Shown one piece after another: positions 21,284-29,427 of a stretch of 64,000 nt of DNA. The position numbers and the translations under genes were made by a program. The stretch covers positions 7,846,501 to 7,910,500 of the forward strand of contig NZ_CP109434.1 in assembly GCF_036227105.1 (NCBI RefSeq), given 5' to 3'. The notes beneath the pieces were generated by a model. That model was not told the origin of the DNA. It saw only the letters and a list, made by a program, of their open reading frames with translations, and ran no database searches. How positions within the stretch are numbered: position 1 is the stretch's first letter; each line of letters starts with the position of its first letter. This DNA comes from Amycolatopsis sp. NBC_01488 (lineage in GTDB: Bacteria > Actinomycetota > Actinomycetes > Mycobacteriales > Pseudonocardiaceae).

Positions 21284-22285
21284 TCAGGAGTCGGCCAGCA
21301 CGACCTTGCCGACGTGCGTGCCGGATTCCAGGTGCTTGAGGGCCTCGGCGACCTCGTCGAAGGCGAAGCGGCGGTCGATCACCGGCCGGAGGCCGCTGTG
21401 CTCGATCGCCCGGTTCATCGCCTGGAACGTCTCCCGGGAGGCGTTGGTGAGACCGCGCAGGGTCAGCTGCTTGACCAGGACGAGCACCGGGTCGGCGGCT
21501 CCCTCGTGGGTGAGCACGCCCGCGACGCTGACGTGCCCGCCGTGGCGGGCGGCGATCATCGACTGGCCGATCGTGCCGCCGCCACCGACGTCGACGACGT
21601 GGTCGACGCCGCCGCCGGTCAGCTCGGCCGCGGCCGCGCCCCACTCCGGGGTGGTCGTGTAGTTGATCGTCTCGGCGGCGCCGAGCCCGGTCAGCCGCGC
21701 GAGTTTTTCGTCCGCGCTGGACGTCGCGATGACCCGGGCGCCGCCGAGCACGGCGAACTGCAGCGCGAACGTGGACAGCCCGCCGCTGCCCAGGGTGAGC
21801 ACGGTCTGGCCCGGGGCGAGCCCGCCCTCCTCCACGACCGCGCGCCACGCCGTCACACCCGCGCTGGGCAGCGTCGCGGCCTCCGCGAAGTCCAGGTGCG
21901 CCGGCACGGCGACCAGCGCGTTTTCGGCGAACAGGGCGTACTCGGCGAGCACGCCGTCGAGCGTGCCGGCCAGGTCGTCCTCCGTCTTGGCCGGCGTGGC
22001 GGGGCCCGACGTCCACTTCGGGAAATAGGTCGCGGCGACGCGGTCGCCGGCCGACCATTCGCGCACGCCTTCGCCGACCGCGACGACCTCGCCCGCGCCG
22101 TCGGAGAGCGGGACCACGTCCGGCTTCACCGGCTTCGGGTAGAAGCCCTTGACGATCATGAGGTCGCGCGCGTTGACCGCCCACCCGCGCATCCGGACCA
22201 GCACCTGGCCGGGGCCCGGTTCGGGAACGTCACGCTCGACCACGACGAGCTCGGCGCCGGGACGCGGCAGGGAGAAACTCTTCAC
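21284..22285 (-). CDS. Zinc-free MDR NAD(P)-dependent oxidoreductase
   Basis: 333 aa, GTG at 22285 with GGAG 5 nt upstream (a longer frame exists but lacks a site). Medium-chain reductase fold: GroES-like N-terminus with RGWAVNARDLMIVKGFYP and DGAGEVVAVGEGVREWSAGDRV, then a Rossmann domain with TLGSGGLSTFALQFA and ARVIATSSADEKL (NADP-type). The zinc-binding Cys/His set is absent, as in quinone and enone reductases. Last gene of a five-gene operon, 26 nt after the HAD gene. If the operon makes a butenolide, this enzyme could reduce its double bond or ketone, the role of BprA-type reductases in A-factor synthesis; that is inference. Confidence 0.85.
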   Translation of the reverse strand: MKSFSLPRPGAELVVVERDVPEPGPGQVLVRMRGWAVNARDLMIVKGFYPKPVKPDVVPLSDGAGEVVAVGEGVREWSAGDRVAATYFPKWTSGPATPAKTEDDLAGTLDGVLAEYALFAENALVAVPAHLDFAEAATLPSAGVTAWRAVVEEGGLAPGQTVLTLGSGGLSTFALQFAVLGGARVIATSSADEKLARLTGLGAAETINYTTTPEWGAAAAELTGGGVDHVVDVGGGGTIGQSMIAARHGGHVSVAGVLTHEGAADPVLVLVKQLTLRGLTNASRETFQAMNRAIEHSGLRPVIDRRFAFDEVAEALKHLESGTHVGKVVLADS

Positions 22286-22311
22286 AGTGGCTCCAGTGGT
22301 GGGAGATTTCC

Positions 22312-23013
22312 TCAACCACGCCAGTGTGTCGAAGTCGCCAGCTCTTCGTCGACGATCTCCAGAAGTTCCGGCGTCAGTTCGGCGAGCGACGTCGCGATGT
22401 GCCGGACGCCGTACCCGATCATGAACTCCCGCTGCCGCGCGTGAGCCGGGCCGGCCGGGAACCCGATGAAGCCGGCGCCGTGCGCACGGGCGTCCTCGGC
22501 CACCCGGCTGACGTCGTCCACGAACACGACTTCGCCGTGCTCGGCGCCGAGCACGGTGCGGGCGATGTGGTCCACGCCCGGCCGGTGCTCGTTGATGCTC
22601 ACGTACGGGACGTCGGGGTCCAGCAGGCCGACCAGGTCGCCCAGGTACCGGTCGAAGGTGTGCTCCCGGGTCCGTCCGCCGTAGCAGAGCAGCCGGACCG
22701 GGAGCTTCCCGAGCGCCTCCAGGCAGTCCCGCGCGCCCTCGGCGACGCGGATCGGGTGCTCGGCCAGGTGGTCCTGCCGCGCGGCCCAGAGCTGTTTCAG
22801 CGTTTCCTCCGCGGGCTGGTCGAGACCGCACAGGCGGGTGACCTTCTCGGCGACGACGATGTCGCGCAACCCGATCACGTCCCGCTCGGCCGCGGCGTCG
22901 TAGGTCCCGCCGTGGTCGGTGACGAACCGGGCGATCATGGCCAGGTAGGTGTCGTCGATGAGCACGCCGTCGCAGTCCAGTGCGACCGCGCGGAGCTTGC
23001 GGAGGCCGCTCAC
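22312..23013 (-). CDS. HAD-superfamily hydrolase (phosphatase-like)
   Basis: 233 aa, GTG at 23013 overlapping the CMD stop as GTGA, so translation is coupled. HAD motif I is VALDCDGVLIDDT (DxDGV, ~residues 10-22), motif II lies near VRLLCYGGRTRE, and motif IV is EVVFVDDVSRVAEDA (DD). A helical cap is inserted after motif I (C1-type, phosphoglycolate phosphatase-like). Motif II lacks the usual Ser/Thr followed by Asn, having Y-G-G instead, which is unusual. In the AfsA pathway a phosphatase must remove phosphate from the butenolide intermediate; this gene is the obvious candidate in the operon, though that is not shown. Confidence 0.83.
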   Translation of the reverse strand: MSGLRKLRAVALDCDGVLIDDTYLAMIARFVTDHGGTYDAAAERDVIGLRDIVVAEKVTRLCGLDQPAEETLKQLWAARQDHLAEHPIRVAEGARDCLEALGKLPVRLLCYGGRTREHTFDRYLGDLVGLLDPDVPYVSINEHRPGVDHIARTVLGAEHGEVVFVDDVSRVAEDARAHGAGFIGFPAGPAHARQREFMIGYGVRHIATSLAELTPELLEIVDEELATSTHWRG

Positions 23014-23816
23014 CGCTGCCCGAAGACTTCCCGCGCGGCCGCGATGGCGTTGAGCGCGGCCGGGAAGCCGCAGTAGAACGCCAGGTGGAGGATGATCTCC
23101 ACGACCTCCTGCCTGCTGCCGCCGACGTTGAGCAGGCCGTGGACGTGGACCTTCAGCTGGGGCAGCGCGCTGCCCAGTGCGACGCACGCGGCGACGGTGA
23201 CGATCTCGCGCAGGCGCAGGGTCAGGTGCGGCCGGCTGTAGATCTCGCCGAAGGTGAACTCGATGATGTAGGTCGCCAGGTCGGGTGCGATGTCCTGGAG
23301 CGCGGCAGCCACCTTCTCGCCCGCCTCGCCGTCGACGGCCTTCATCGCGGCCAGCCCGCGCTCGTAGCGGTCCTCGATCCCGGCCCAGGCGGCGTCGGCG
23401 GGCTCGTCCGGGCCCGGCTCCTCCGCGGGCAGGGTCTCGAACAGCGCTTTCAGCTCCCCCAGCGCGTTGAGCGTGGCCGGGAAGCCGGTGAACGAGCTGA
23501 CCTGGATGACCGCCTCGACGAGCTGGCGGCGGGTGCAGCCCACGTTCAGCGCCGCCTTCGCGTGGAACCGCAGCTGCGAGCCCGCGTAGCCCAGGGCGGT
23601 CAGCGCCGCGACCGTCACCAGCTGCCGCTCCGGCAGCGCCAGGCCGGGCCGGTGGTAGACGTCGCCGTAGATGAACCCGACGCACTCCTCGCCGAACTCG
23701 GCCTCGCCGATGCTCGCGAACAGGTCCAGCACCGCGGGCCGGTCCGCACCGCCGAGCCGCTGGATGAGGTCCAGGCCCTGCGCGAACGACGAGGATCGGT
23801 CCTGCACTTCGGACAT
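23010..23816 (-). CDS. Carboxymuconolactone decarboxylase-family protein, tandem CMD domains
   Basis: 268 aa made of two CMD/AhpD-like helical domains (~30-125 and ~155-262). The repeats align well: HAKAALNVGCTRRQLVEAVI ... TGFPATLNAL in the first, and HVHGLLNVGGSRQEVVEIIL ... CGFPAALNAI in the second. The first keeps the cysteine after VG; the second has Gly there. The CxxC of AhpD peroxidases is absent. Family members include lactone decarboxylases and lactone-acting enzymes, so a role on a lactone product of the AfsA-like enzyme is conceivable. 30 nt after the AfsA-like gene; GTGA-coupled to the HAD gene. Confidence 0.85.
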   Translation of the reverse strand: MSEVQDRSSSFAQGLDLIQRLGGADRPAVLDLFASIGEAEFGEECVGFIYGDVYHRPGLALPERQLVTVAALTALGYAGSQLRFHAKAALNVGCTRRQLVEAVIQVSSFTGFPATLNALGELKALFETLPAEEPGPDEPADAAWAGIEDRYERGLAAMKAVDGEAGEKVAAALQDIAPDLATYIIEFTFGEIYSRPHLTLRLREIVTVAACVALGSALPQLKVHVHGLLNVGGSRQEVVEIILHLAFYCGFPAALNAIAAAREVFGQR

Positions 23817-23846
23817 CGTGGTGTGTCCCTTCCGGATCGGTTTCGC

Positions 23847-24686
23847 TCAGCCGAGGTAGGCCCGGGTGGCCTGGTCGGCCTTGCGTCGCTCCAGGGCGTC
23901 GATCCGCCCCTGCGCGATCATGGAGTAGTCGATGGCGGCGGTCGCGACGGTGCGCCCGCCCTGGTGCACCGCCGTCGCGGCGCGGAACTTGCAGTGGGTC
24001 TCCCGGCCGAGGTCGGCCTCCTCGATCCGCGACTCGACCGTGGCCGGCAGCGGGAACAGGAAGTCGCGGAACGACAGGTCGATCCGCTGCCACACCCCGG
24101 CGTAGGCGACCGGGCCCAGCCCGGCGCGGACCGCGGTTTCGAACTGGGCGATGCAGATCTGCCGCATCGCCTCGACGATCACGATGCCCTGCACGTGCTC
24201 GCCGGTGTGGTGGTCGAGGATCAGCTCGTTGTCACGGTGGATGCGCAGGTCCGCCCGGCACAGCCGGTCCTCCGGGCTGTGCACGGCCGACAGCAGGACG
24301 TTCGGCTGCCGGTCCTTGTGCACGATCGCCGCCGGGGCGTACGGCTTCCGGAACCCCGCCGGGTCGGCCAGGCACACCGGGGCGCCGCTCTTGTCCGTGG
24401 CGGTCTCGATCAGGTCGCAGTCGGTGCCGTCGACACCCTGGCCGGCGTGGACGACCCAGTGGCCGTCCCCCGTCTCGGAGCCGGCGGCCTCGATCAGGGC
24501 CAGCAGGCCCGACATCGTGAGGACCCGGTCGCCGCGGGCGTAGCGAGCGAACCGGTCCGCCACCACCACTACCGCCCGGCGGCTGTGGCCGTCCAGCGCC
24601 CGGGACGCCGGGTCGCCCGTGTCCCGGCGCGCGGATCCGTCCGGTGCCACGCTCGATCCCTCCGTCGGGGCCGGGTCGGCCGTCAC
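23847..24686 (-). CDS. AfsA-type hotdog protein (putative butyrolactone-signal synthase)
   Basis: 279 aa. The C-terminal two thirds hold the A-factor synthesis hotdog signature: VHKDRQPNVLLSAV, then ILDHHTGEHVQGIVIVEAMR, followed by FLFPLPATVESR and a final strand AATAVHQGGRTVATAAIDYS. AfsA enzymes join a beta-ketoacyl group to dihydroxyacetone phosphate, the first step to gamma-butyrolactone hormones. The N-terminal ~95 residues do not look like the first AfsA hotdog repeat and are unassigned, so substrate use may differ. Start GTG 24686 overlaps the upstream regulator stop as GTGA. Flanking phosphatase, CMD and reductase genes suggest a complete small-molecule pathway, which is inference. 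Confidence 0.82.
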   Translation of the reverse strand: MTADPAPTEGSSVAPDGSARRDTGDPASRALDGHSRRAVVVVADRFARYARGDRVLTMSGLLALIEAAGSETGDGHWVVHAGQGVDGTDCDLIETATDKSGAPVCLADPAGFRKPYAPAAIVHKDRQPNVLLSAVHSPEDRLCRADLRIHRDNELILDHHTGEHVQGIVIVEAMRQICIAQFETAVRAGLGPVAYAGVWQRIDLSFRDFLFPLPATVESRIEEADLGRETHCKFRAATAVHQGGRTVATAAIDYSMIAQGRIDALERRKADQATRAYLG

Positions 24687-26125
24687 AGGCCCGCCGTCGT
24701 TTGTGTGTCCAGGAGCGCCTCGGCGAGGTGCCGGGCGGTCGCCGCCTTGCCCCAGCGGGGCCCGGACAGCTCGACGGCCAGCACCTTGAGCATGGCGTGC
24801 ACCATGTCCGGCTGCTTGGCCACGTCCGCGGCGAGCAGCGGTTCCACTTGCGCGGCCGCCCCGTCCAGGTCGTCGAGCCGCAGGTGCGCGCGGCCGGTGT
24901 CGATGCGGATCATCGGGTCCATGGCTGCCCAGCGGCTTTCCAGCGAAAGCTTCTCGTAGGCCTCACGCGCGGTCCGGAACTCGCGCAGCGCCGCGGAGGC
25001 CTGGCCGACCGACAGCAACGACGTGCCCGCCATGTAGTGCCGGCGGTCCTTGGTGATGTTGAAGAACGGGTCTTCGCCGCCGGGGCCGAGGTCCGGGTCC
25101 TCGATGCTGGTCCAGCGCGCGATCGCCTCCAGCACCTGCGGCTCGGCCTGGACCGACGACCAGCCGCGGGCCTCGGCGAGGATCAGCGGCGCGTCCGTCA
25201 TCCGGCTGCCGACGTGGTAGTTGAGCCCGTCCGCGGCCAGCTTCGCGGACTCGATCCCGTTGCCCGCCCAGAACGCGACGCGCGCCTGCGAGGTGCGGAC
25301 CCAGCGCCGGGCCAGGAAATCGTCGGCGTACTGGGTGTAGAGCCAGGCCGCGGAGTTCAGCTGGCGGGACCGGCAGTACCGCCCGAGGTCACCCGCGATC
25401 CAGGCCATCATGGCGCTGCACTTCGCGCCGACGAGGAGCAGGTCCTGTGTCTGCTTCGGCCGCTGCCTGCCCTTCAGCAGCGCCGAGGTGCGCCGCTCGA
25501 TCACGGCCAGCTGGCCGAGGATCGCGTCGGGCGCCGTCCGCGTGTAGGCGCCGCCCAGGAAGTCGAGGTCGGCCCACAGGTCGTCGAGCTGGACGTCGTC
25601 GACGTTGGTCTTCGTCAGCAGGATCGCGTCGTCGAGGGCGGCGGCGCCGAAGTCGGCGTCGGCCCGGGCCTCGACGCGGGCCGGGCGCGCCGGGGCGGTC
25701 TCGGGCGCGGCGGCCGGCGCCCCCGTGTCGGCGTGGTACTCGGCGAGGTCCTTGGCCGGCAGCTGCTCGAGGTCACGCAGCCCCAGCAGGGACTTCCAGC
25801 TCGTGCCGTAGACCTGGGCGAGCACGCGCAGGGCCGCGACGGTGGGCCGGACGCCGCGCTCGGGCCACTGCTCGTACTCCCAGATGCGGGTGCCGCGCAT
25901 GCCGGCGCGGGGATCGCCGGTGATGGCGTTGTACTGGTCCGCCGCGACGTCGAGCGAGAGCTCCGAAGCCAGCCGCCACGCGGTGCGCGGCGGGATCCGG
26001 CATTCGACGATCAGGTTCTCCGCCACCCGGGCGGGCACCGCCTCCTCGGGGAACCCCAGGGTGGCCAGCCGGTCGCGCAACTGCGCACGGTAGGGCTTAC
26101 TGCCCGGCTTGGCCTGTCGAGTCAT
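24683..26125 (-). CDS. Helix-turn-helix regulator with long TPR-like C-terminal region
   Basis: 480 aa, ATG at 26125. The N-terminal ~125 residues hold an XRE-like helical segment (PPRTAWRLASELSL ... RIWEYEQWPERGVRPTVA, then LRVLAQVYGTSWKSLLGL), a layout seen in Streptomyces multi-domain XRE regulators. Residues ~150-480 are TPR-like helices with many Ala/Leu pairs, suited to ligand or peptide sensing. First gene of the AfsA-like operon and translationally coupled to it, so it may be the receptor or local regulator of the signal. It is not a TetR-type butyrolactone receptor (ArpA/ScbR), which makes the pairing unusual. Confidence 0.8.
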   Translation of the reverse strand: MTRQAKPGSKPYRAQLRDRLATLGFPEEAVPARVAENLIVECRIPPRTAWRLASELSLDVAADQYNAITGDPRAGMRGTRIWEYEQWPERGVRPTVAALRVLAQVYGTSWKSLLGLRDLEQLPAKDLAEYHADTGAPAAAPETAPARPARVEARADADFGAAALDDAILLTKTNVDDVQLDDLWADLDFLGGAYTRTAPDAILGQLAVIERRTSALLKGRQRPKQTQDLLLVGAKCSAMMAWIAGDLGRYCRSRQLNSAAWLYTQYADDFLARRWVRTSQARVAFWAGNGIESAKLAADGLNYHVGSRMTDAPLILAEARGWSSVQAEPQVLEAIARWTSIEDPDLGPGGEDPFFNITKDRRHYMAGTSLLSVGQASAALREFRTAREAYEKLSLESRWAAMDPMIRIDTGRAHLRLDDLDGAAAQVEPLLAADVAKQPDMVHAMLKVLAVELSGPRWGKAATARHLAEALLDTQTTAGL

Positions 26126-26231
26126 CGCTCATCCAACGAATTCGGGAATTCGGGTGCACCGGGACGACAGTACCGCAGCGTGATCGGGAGAGCCCGTGAT
26201 GTGACGAACGTGTGCCGGAGACGGCGTCCGA

Positions 26232-26264
26232 GTGCCGGCCGGCCTGGGGGTTGCCGGCCGGCAC
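26232..26264. terminator. 12-bp perfect hairpin
   Basis: gtgccggccggc (26232-26243) pairs with gccggccggcac (26253-26264), loop 9 nt. It lies upstream of the HTH regulator and downstream of the GH5 gene, both on the minus strand; it probably insulates the operon from readthrough. Confidence 0.6.
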
Positions 26265-26332
26265 CGCGGACCGGGCCGTCGCGCTGACGGCACGGCCGGA
26301 CGCCATCGTGCCCGAGCGGGCGCGATGACGCA

Positions 26333-26355
26333 GCCCCCTGAACCGGACAGGGGGC
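26333..26355 (-). terminator. Terminator hairpin of GH5 gene
   Basis: gccccctg (26333-26340) and cagggggc (26348-26355) form an 8-bp stem, 7-nt loop, 11 nt past the GH5 stop. Confidence 0.7.
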
Positions 26356-26366
26356 CCGCCCCGGGG

Positions 26367-27857
26367 TCAGCCCGCGGCGAGGAAGTGGGCGCGGACGCCC
26401 GCACCGAACGCGGTCGGCGTCCCGTCGTAGGCCGTGATGAGCGCGGGGCCGGTGCTGCAGTTCCAGGTGTTCCAGGTCCAGCCGAGGTAGGACGCCTGGT
26501 GCCGGTCGAGCCAGTCCATCAGGCCGGTGACGTACCCGCTCGCGCAGTCGTTTTCACCGATCTCCCCGGCCACCAGCGGCACCGCCGCGACGACCGGCGC
26601 GAGCTGGCTGTCCCAGCACGACGACGAGCTGCACGTGTTGAAGTTGTACGAGTGCCACGACGCGACCAGGTTGCCGGCGGGGTCGCTCGGCTTGTACTGC
26701 AGCCACCCGGTCAGGTCGTTGGAGTAGGCGAGGCCGCCGAGCATGAGCACGTTGGTGGCGCCGGTCGCGCGTACCGCGTTCACGAGCGCCTGCATGCCCG
26801 CCACCGGGTAGCCGATGCCCGTGCACGCGGCGCCGCCGTCACGCCAGCACGTCCAGGCCTGGGCCGAGCCGGACACCGCGCGGTCGAGGTAGGGCTCGTT
26901 GAACAGGTCGAGGATCGTGGCGTTGTCGCCCTTGAACGTGTTCGCGACCGAGGTCCACAGGTCCACCGAGTGCTCGCTGTCGGTCATCGGCTTCTGGCAC
27001 GTCGCGTTGACGTCGCTGCACGCCGACGAGTTGCCCGTGTAGCTGCCGTGGGTCCAGTGCAGGTCGAGGATCGCGTCGAGGCCGTTCTGGTGCAGCAGGT
27101 CCACATAGGACTTGAGTGCCGCGCGGTAGGTCGCGCCGGCGTACTGCGGGTCCACATCGGACAGTCCGAGCCAGCAGTCCTCGTTGAAGGGCACGCGCAC
27201 GACGTTCGCGTGCCAGCTCTTGATCGCGGCGACCGAGGCCGCGTCCATCGGGCCGTCGAAGAGGCCGTTGCCCTGCACGCACGCGAACTCGCCGCCGGAG
27301 CGGTTGACCCCGCGCAGCGTCACCGGGGTGCCCGCGGCGTCGGCCAGGCGGTTGCCCGAGACGTGCAGCTGCGGCGCACCGCCGGGCGGCGGCGTCGGCG
27401 TCGTGGTAGTCGGCGTCGTCGGCGTGGTGGTCGGCGGCTGCGTGCCGCCGCACGGTTCGCCGTTCACGCTGAACGACGCCGGTGCCGCGTTGGCCCCGCT
27501 GTAGCCGAAGTTCGCACCGGCGGTGACCGACGCGTTCGGGGCGATCGTGGCGTTCCAGGTCGCCGGGGTGAGCGTGACGGTCTTGCCGGACTGCGCCCAC
27601 GTGCCGTTCCAGCCCTGCTGCAGTTGCTGGTTCCCGGCGTAGGTGTAGCTGATCCGCCAGCCGGACAGCGGCGCCGTCCCGAGGTTCTTCAGGCTGAGGG
27701 TGGCGGTGAACCCGCTTCCCCAGTCGTTCACCGTGTAGCCGACCTCGCAGGCCGTCGCCGCCTGGGCGGGCGATGGTGTGCCGAGCGAGAACGCCGTCGT
27801 CGCGCCGACGACGGCGAGCGCACTGAAGGCGCCGAGCAGTGCTGGTCCGGAACGCAT
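26367..27857 (-). CDS. Secreted GH5 endoglucanase with N-terminal CBM2
   Basis: 496 aa. Signal peptide ~1-33 (PSPAQA cut site), CBM2 ~35-137 (starts CEVGYTVNDWGSGFTA, ends VNGEPCG), Pro/Thr linker ~138-160, then a GH5 barrel. Catalytic residues: acid/base Glu in ILDLFNEPYL (~317) and nucleophile Glu in VAGEIGENDC (~431). GH5 enzymes with CBM2 cut internal beta-1,4-glucan bonds in cellulose; mannanase activity cannot be excluded. Promoter TTTACA-N18-TACTGT and a CebR-type operator lie directly upstream. It is a single-gene unit ended by a hairpin. Confidence 0.94.
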   Translation of the reverse strand: MRSGPALLGAFSALAVVGATTAFSLGTPSPAQAATACEVGYTVNDWGSGFTATLSLKNLGTAPLSGWRISYTYAGNQQLQQGWNGTWAQSGKTVTLTPATWNATIAPNASVTAGANFGYSGANAAPASFSVNGEPCGGTQPPTTTPTTPTTTTPTPPPGGAPQLHVSGNRLADAAGTPVTLRGVNRSGGEFACVQGNGLFDGPMDAASVAAIKSWHANVVRVPFNEDCWLGLSDVDPQYAGATYRAALKSYVDLLHQNGLDAILDLHWTHGSYTGNSSACSDVNATCQKPMTDSEHSVDLWTSVANTFKGDNATILDLFNEPYLDRAVSGSAQAWTCWRDGGAACTGIGYPVAGMQALVNAVRATGATNVLMLGGLAYSNDLTGWLQYKPSDPAGNLVASWHSYNFNTCSSSSCWDSQLAPVVAAVPLVAGEIGENDCASGYVTGLMDWLDRHQASYLGWTWNTWNCSTGPALITAYDGTPTAFGAGVRAHFLAAG

Positions 27858-27888
27858 CGATCACTCCCTTGGTCCTGAACGAGAATCG

Positions 27889-27902
27889 TGAGAGCGCTCC
27901 CA
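27889..27902. promoter_or_regulatory. CebR-type operator, GH5 (26.4 kb)
   Basis: TGAGAGCGCTCCCA (13/14 to the palindromic consensus), 31 nt upstream of the GH5 start and just downstream of its -10 element. Confidence 0.85.
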
Positions 27903-27912
27903 GCAGCGCTGC

Positions 27913-27942
27913 ACAGTACCCGGCTCCGCCGGGAGCTGTAAA
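27913..27942 (-). promoter_or_regulatory. Promoter of GH5 gene (cellulase-type)
   Basis: Minus strand TTTACA (27942-27937), 18-nt spacer, TACTGT (27918-27913), followed by the operator at 27902-27889. Confidence 0.65.
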
Positions 27943-28139
27943 CCCCGCCCCGATCTTCGGCAGGAATTCCCGGAATCCACTCCAACGGCCGCATCCGGCG
28001 ACGCCGGGCGATGGCACAGCGCCACCCTGTGCTGCTTTGCCTCCCCACGACTTCGGCCGTTCAGGAGCGTTCAGTTCCCGCCGGATCCGGCAGGCGCTCC
28101 GAAAACGGACCACCGGATCGGCCCGCGTCCGGGTGGCGC

Positions 28140-28169
28140 TTTACAACGACGACACACCGGGGTTACCTT
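28140..28169 (+). promoter_or_regulatory. Promoter of Cip1-like gene (cellulase-type)
   Basis: TTTACA (28140-28145), 18-nt spacer, TACCTT (28164-28169); operator at 28179. Confidence 0.6.
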
Positions 28170-28178
28170 TCCGGCGGC

Positions 28179-28192
28179 TGGAAGCGCTCCCA
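28179..28192. promoter_or_regulatory. CebR-type operator, Cip1-like gene
   Basis: TGGAAGCGCTCCCA, identical to the GH74 operator, 89 nt upstream of the Cip1-like start. Confidence 0.85.
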
Positions 28193-28281
28193 TGCCAGGT
28201 CGCCTCGACAGAACGCGGCCACCACCCAGGGGCGCCGTGGCGCGAGCCCCGGCGCCCCTGTCCGCGTCCCGGGAGGCCCCG

Positions 28282-29427
28282 ATGCACAGGTTCGCCGCCG
28301 CCCTCGCCGGATTCTGCCTCGCCACCGCCGGGGCCACCGCGGTCGTCGCCGCCGGCCCGGCCACCGCCGCACCGGCCTGCGCGGTCGAATACCGCGTCGA
28401 CCAGTGGCAGACCGGGTTCACCGCCGAGATCACCGTGACGAACGGCGCCACCGCGTTCACGTCGTGGGCGCTCACCTGGCACTACGCCGGGAACCAGTCC
28501 GTGACGTCGGCCTGGAACGCGACGGTCCGCCAGTCCGGGACCGCGGTCACGGCGGAAAGCCTGCCCTACAACGCTTCGCTGCCCGCCGGCGGCAGTGTGT
28601 CGTTCGGCCTCCAAGGCACGTCCACCGGCCCCGATCCCACGGACTTCGCGCTCAACGGCGTCGCGTGCGGGGACACCGCTCCCCCCTCGACGACACTGAC
28701 GACACCGACCACACCGACGACCCCGACCACTTCCGCCCCGCCGCCCGCCGGGTGCGCCGACGCGGCGTTCTGCGACGACTTCGAGCAGCAGGCCGGCAGC
28801 GCCCCGGCCGGCCGCTGGACCGTCGGCGCGGCGAACTGCCAGGGCACCGGCACCGTCACCGTCGACACCGCGGTCGCGCACTCGGGCACCCGCTCGGTGA
28901 AGGTCACCGGAGGCGGCGGCTACTGCAACCACGCCTTCTTCGGGACGGGCGTGCCCACCGCCGGCGTGCTGTACGGCCGGTTCTGGGTCCGCCACACGAC
29001 CGCGCTGCCCGCCGCGCACGTCACCTTCATGGCCCTGCGCGACACCGCGGACGGCGGCCGCGACCTGCGGGCCGGCGGGCAGAACCGGGCCCTGCAGTGG
29101 AACCGCGAGTCCGACGACGCGACGCTGCCCGCGCAGAGCCCGGCCGGCGTCGCCCAGAGCGTCCCGCTGCCGACCGGCACCTGGTCGTGCTTCGAGTTCG
29201 CGATCGACGGCGCCGCCGGGCAGCTGCGGACGTGGCTGGGCTCCGCCGAGGTGCCCGGGCTCGTCGTCGACGGCGTGCCCACCCCCGACGTCGACCAGCA
29301 GTGGCTCGCCCGCGCCTGGCACCCGGCGGTGGCCGACCTGCGGCTCGGCTGGGAGAGCTACGGCACCGACGCCGACACGCTCTGGTTCGACGACGTGGCC
29401 GTCGGCAGCTCGCGGATCGGCTGCTAG
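28282..29427 (+). CDS. Secreted CBM2 plus Cip1-like protein
   Basis: 381 aa, ATG 28282 with GGGAGG 6 nt upstream. Signal peptide ~1-30, CBM2 ~33-131, Thr/Pro linker ~135-155, then a ~225-residue beta-rich domain: AFCDDFEQQAG, TVDTAVAHSGTRSVKVTGGG, GGYCNHAFFG, RESDDATLP, LRLGWESYGTDADTLWFDDV, ending SSRIGC. These are the hallmarks of Cip1, the cellulose-induced protein first known from the fungus Trichoderma reesei, with homologues in a few actinomycetes; its fold is close to polysaccharide lyases and glucuronan lyase activity has been proposed. True activity is unsettled. CebR operator and cellulase-type promoter upstream. The stop overlaps the convergent aldo/keto reductase stop (CTAG). Confidence 0.85.
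   Translation: MHRFAAALAGFCLATAGATAVVAAGPATAAPACAVEYRVDQWQTGFTAEITVTNGATAFTSWALTWHYAGNQSVTSAWNATVRQSGTAVTAESLPYNASLPAGGSVSFGLQGTSTGPDPTDFALNGVACGDTAPPSTTLTTPTTPTTPTTSAPPPAGCADAAFCDDFEQQAGSAPAGRWTVGAANCQGTGTVTVDTAVAHSGTRSVKVTGGGGYCNHAFFGTGVPTAGVLYGRFWVRHTTALPAAHVTFMALRDTADGGRDLRAGGQNRALQWNRESDDATLPAQSPAGVAQSVPLPTGTWSCFEFAIDGAAGQLRTWLGSAEVPGLVVDGVPTPDVDQQWLARAWHPAVADLRLGWESYGTDADTLWFDDVAVGSSRIGC

Larger units (their letters stand above)
26126..26366. other. Intergenic region between the AfsA-like operon and GH5
   Basis: 241 bp holding two strong hairpins (26232-26264 and 26333-26355) and the presumed operon promoter near 26130-26200. No CebR-type operator is present here, so the operon is not obviously part of the cellulase regulon. 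Confidence 0.5.
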
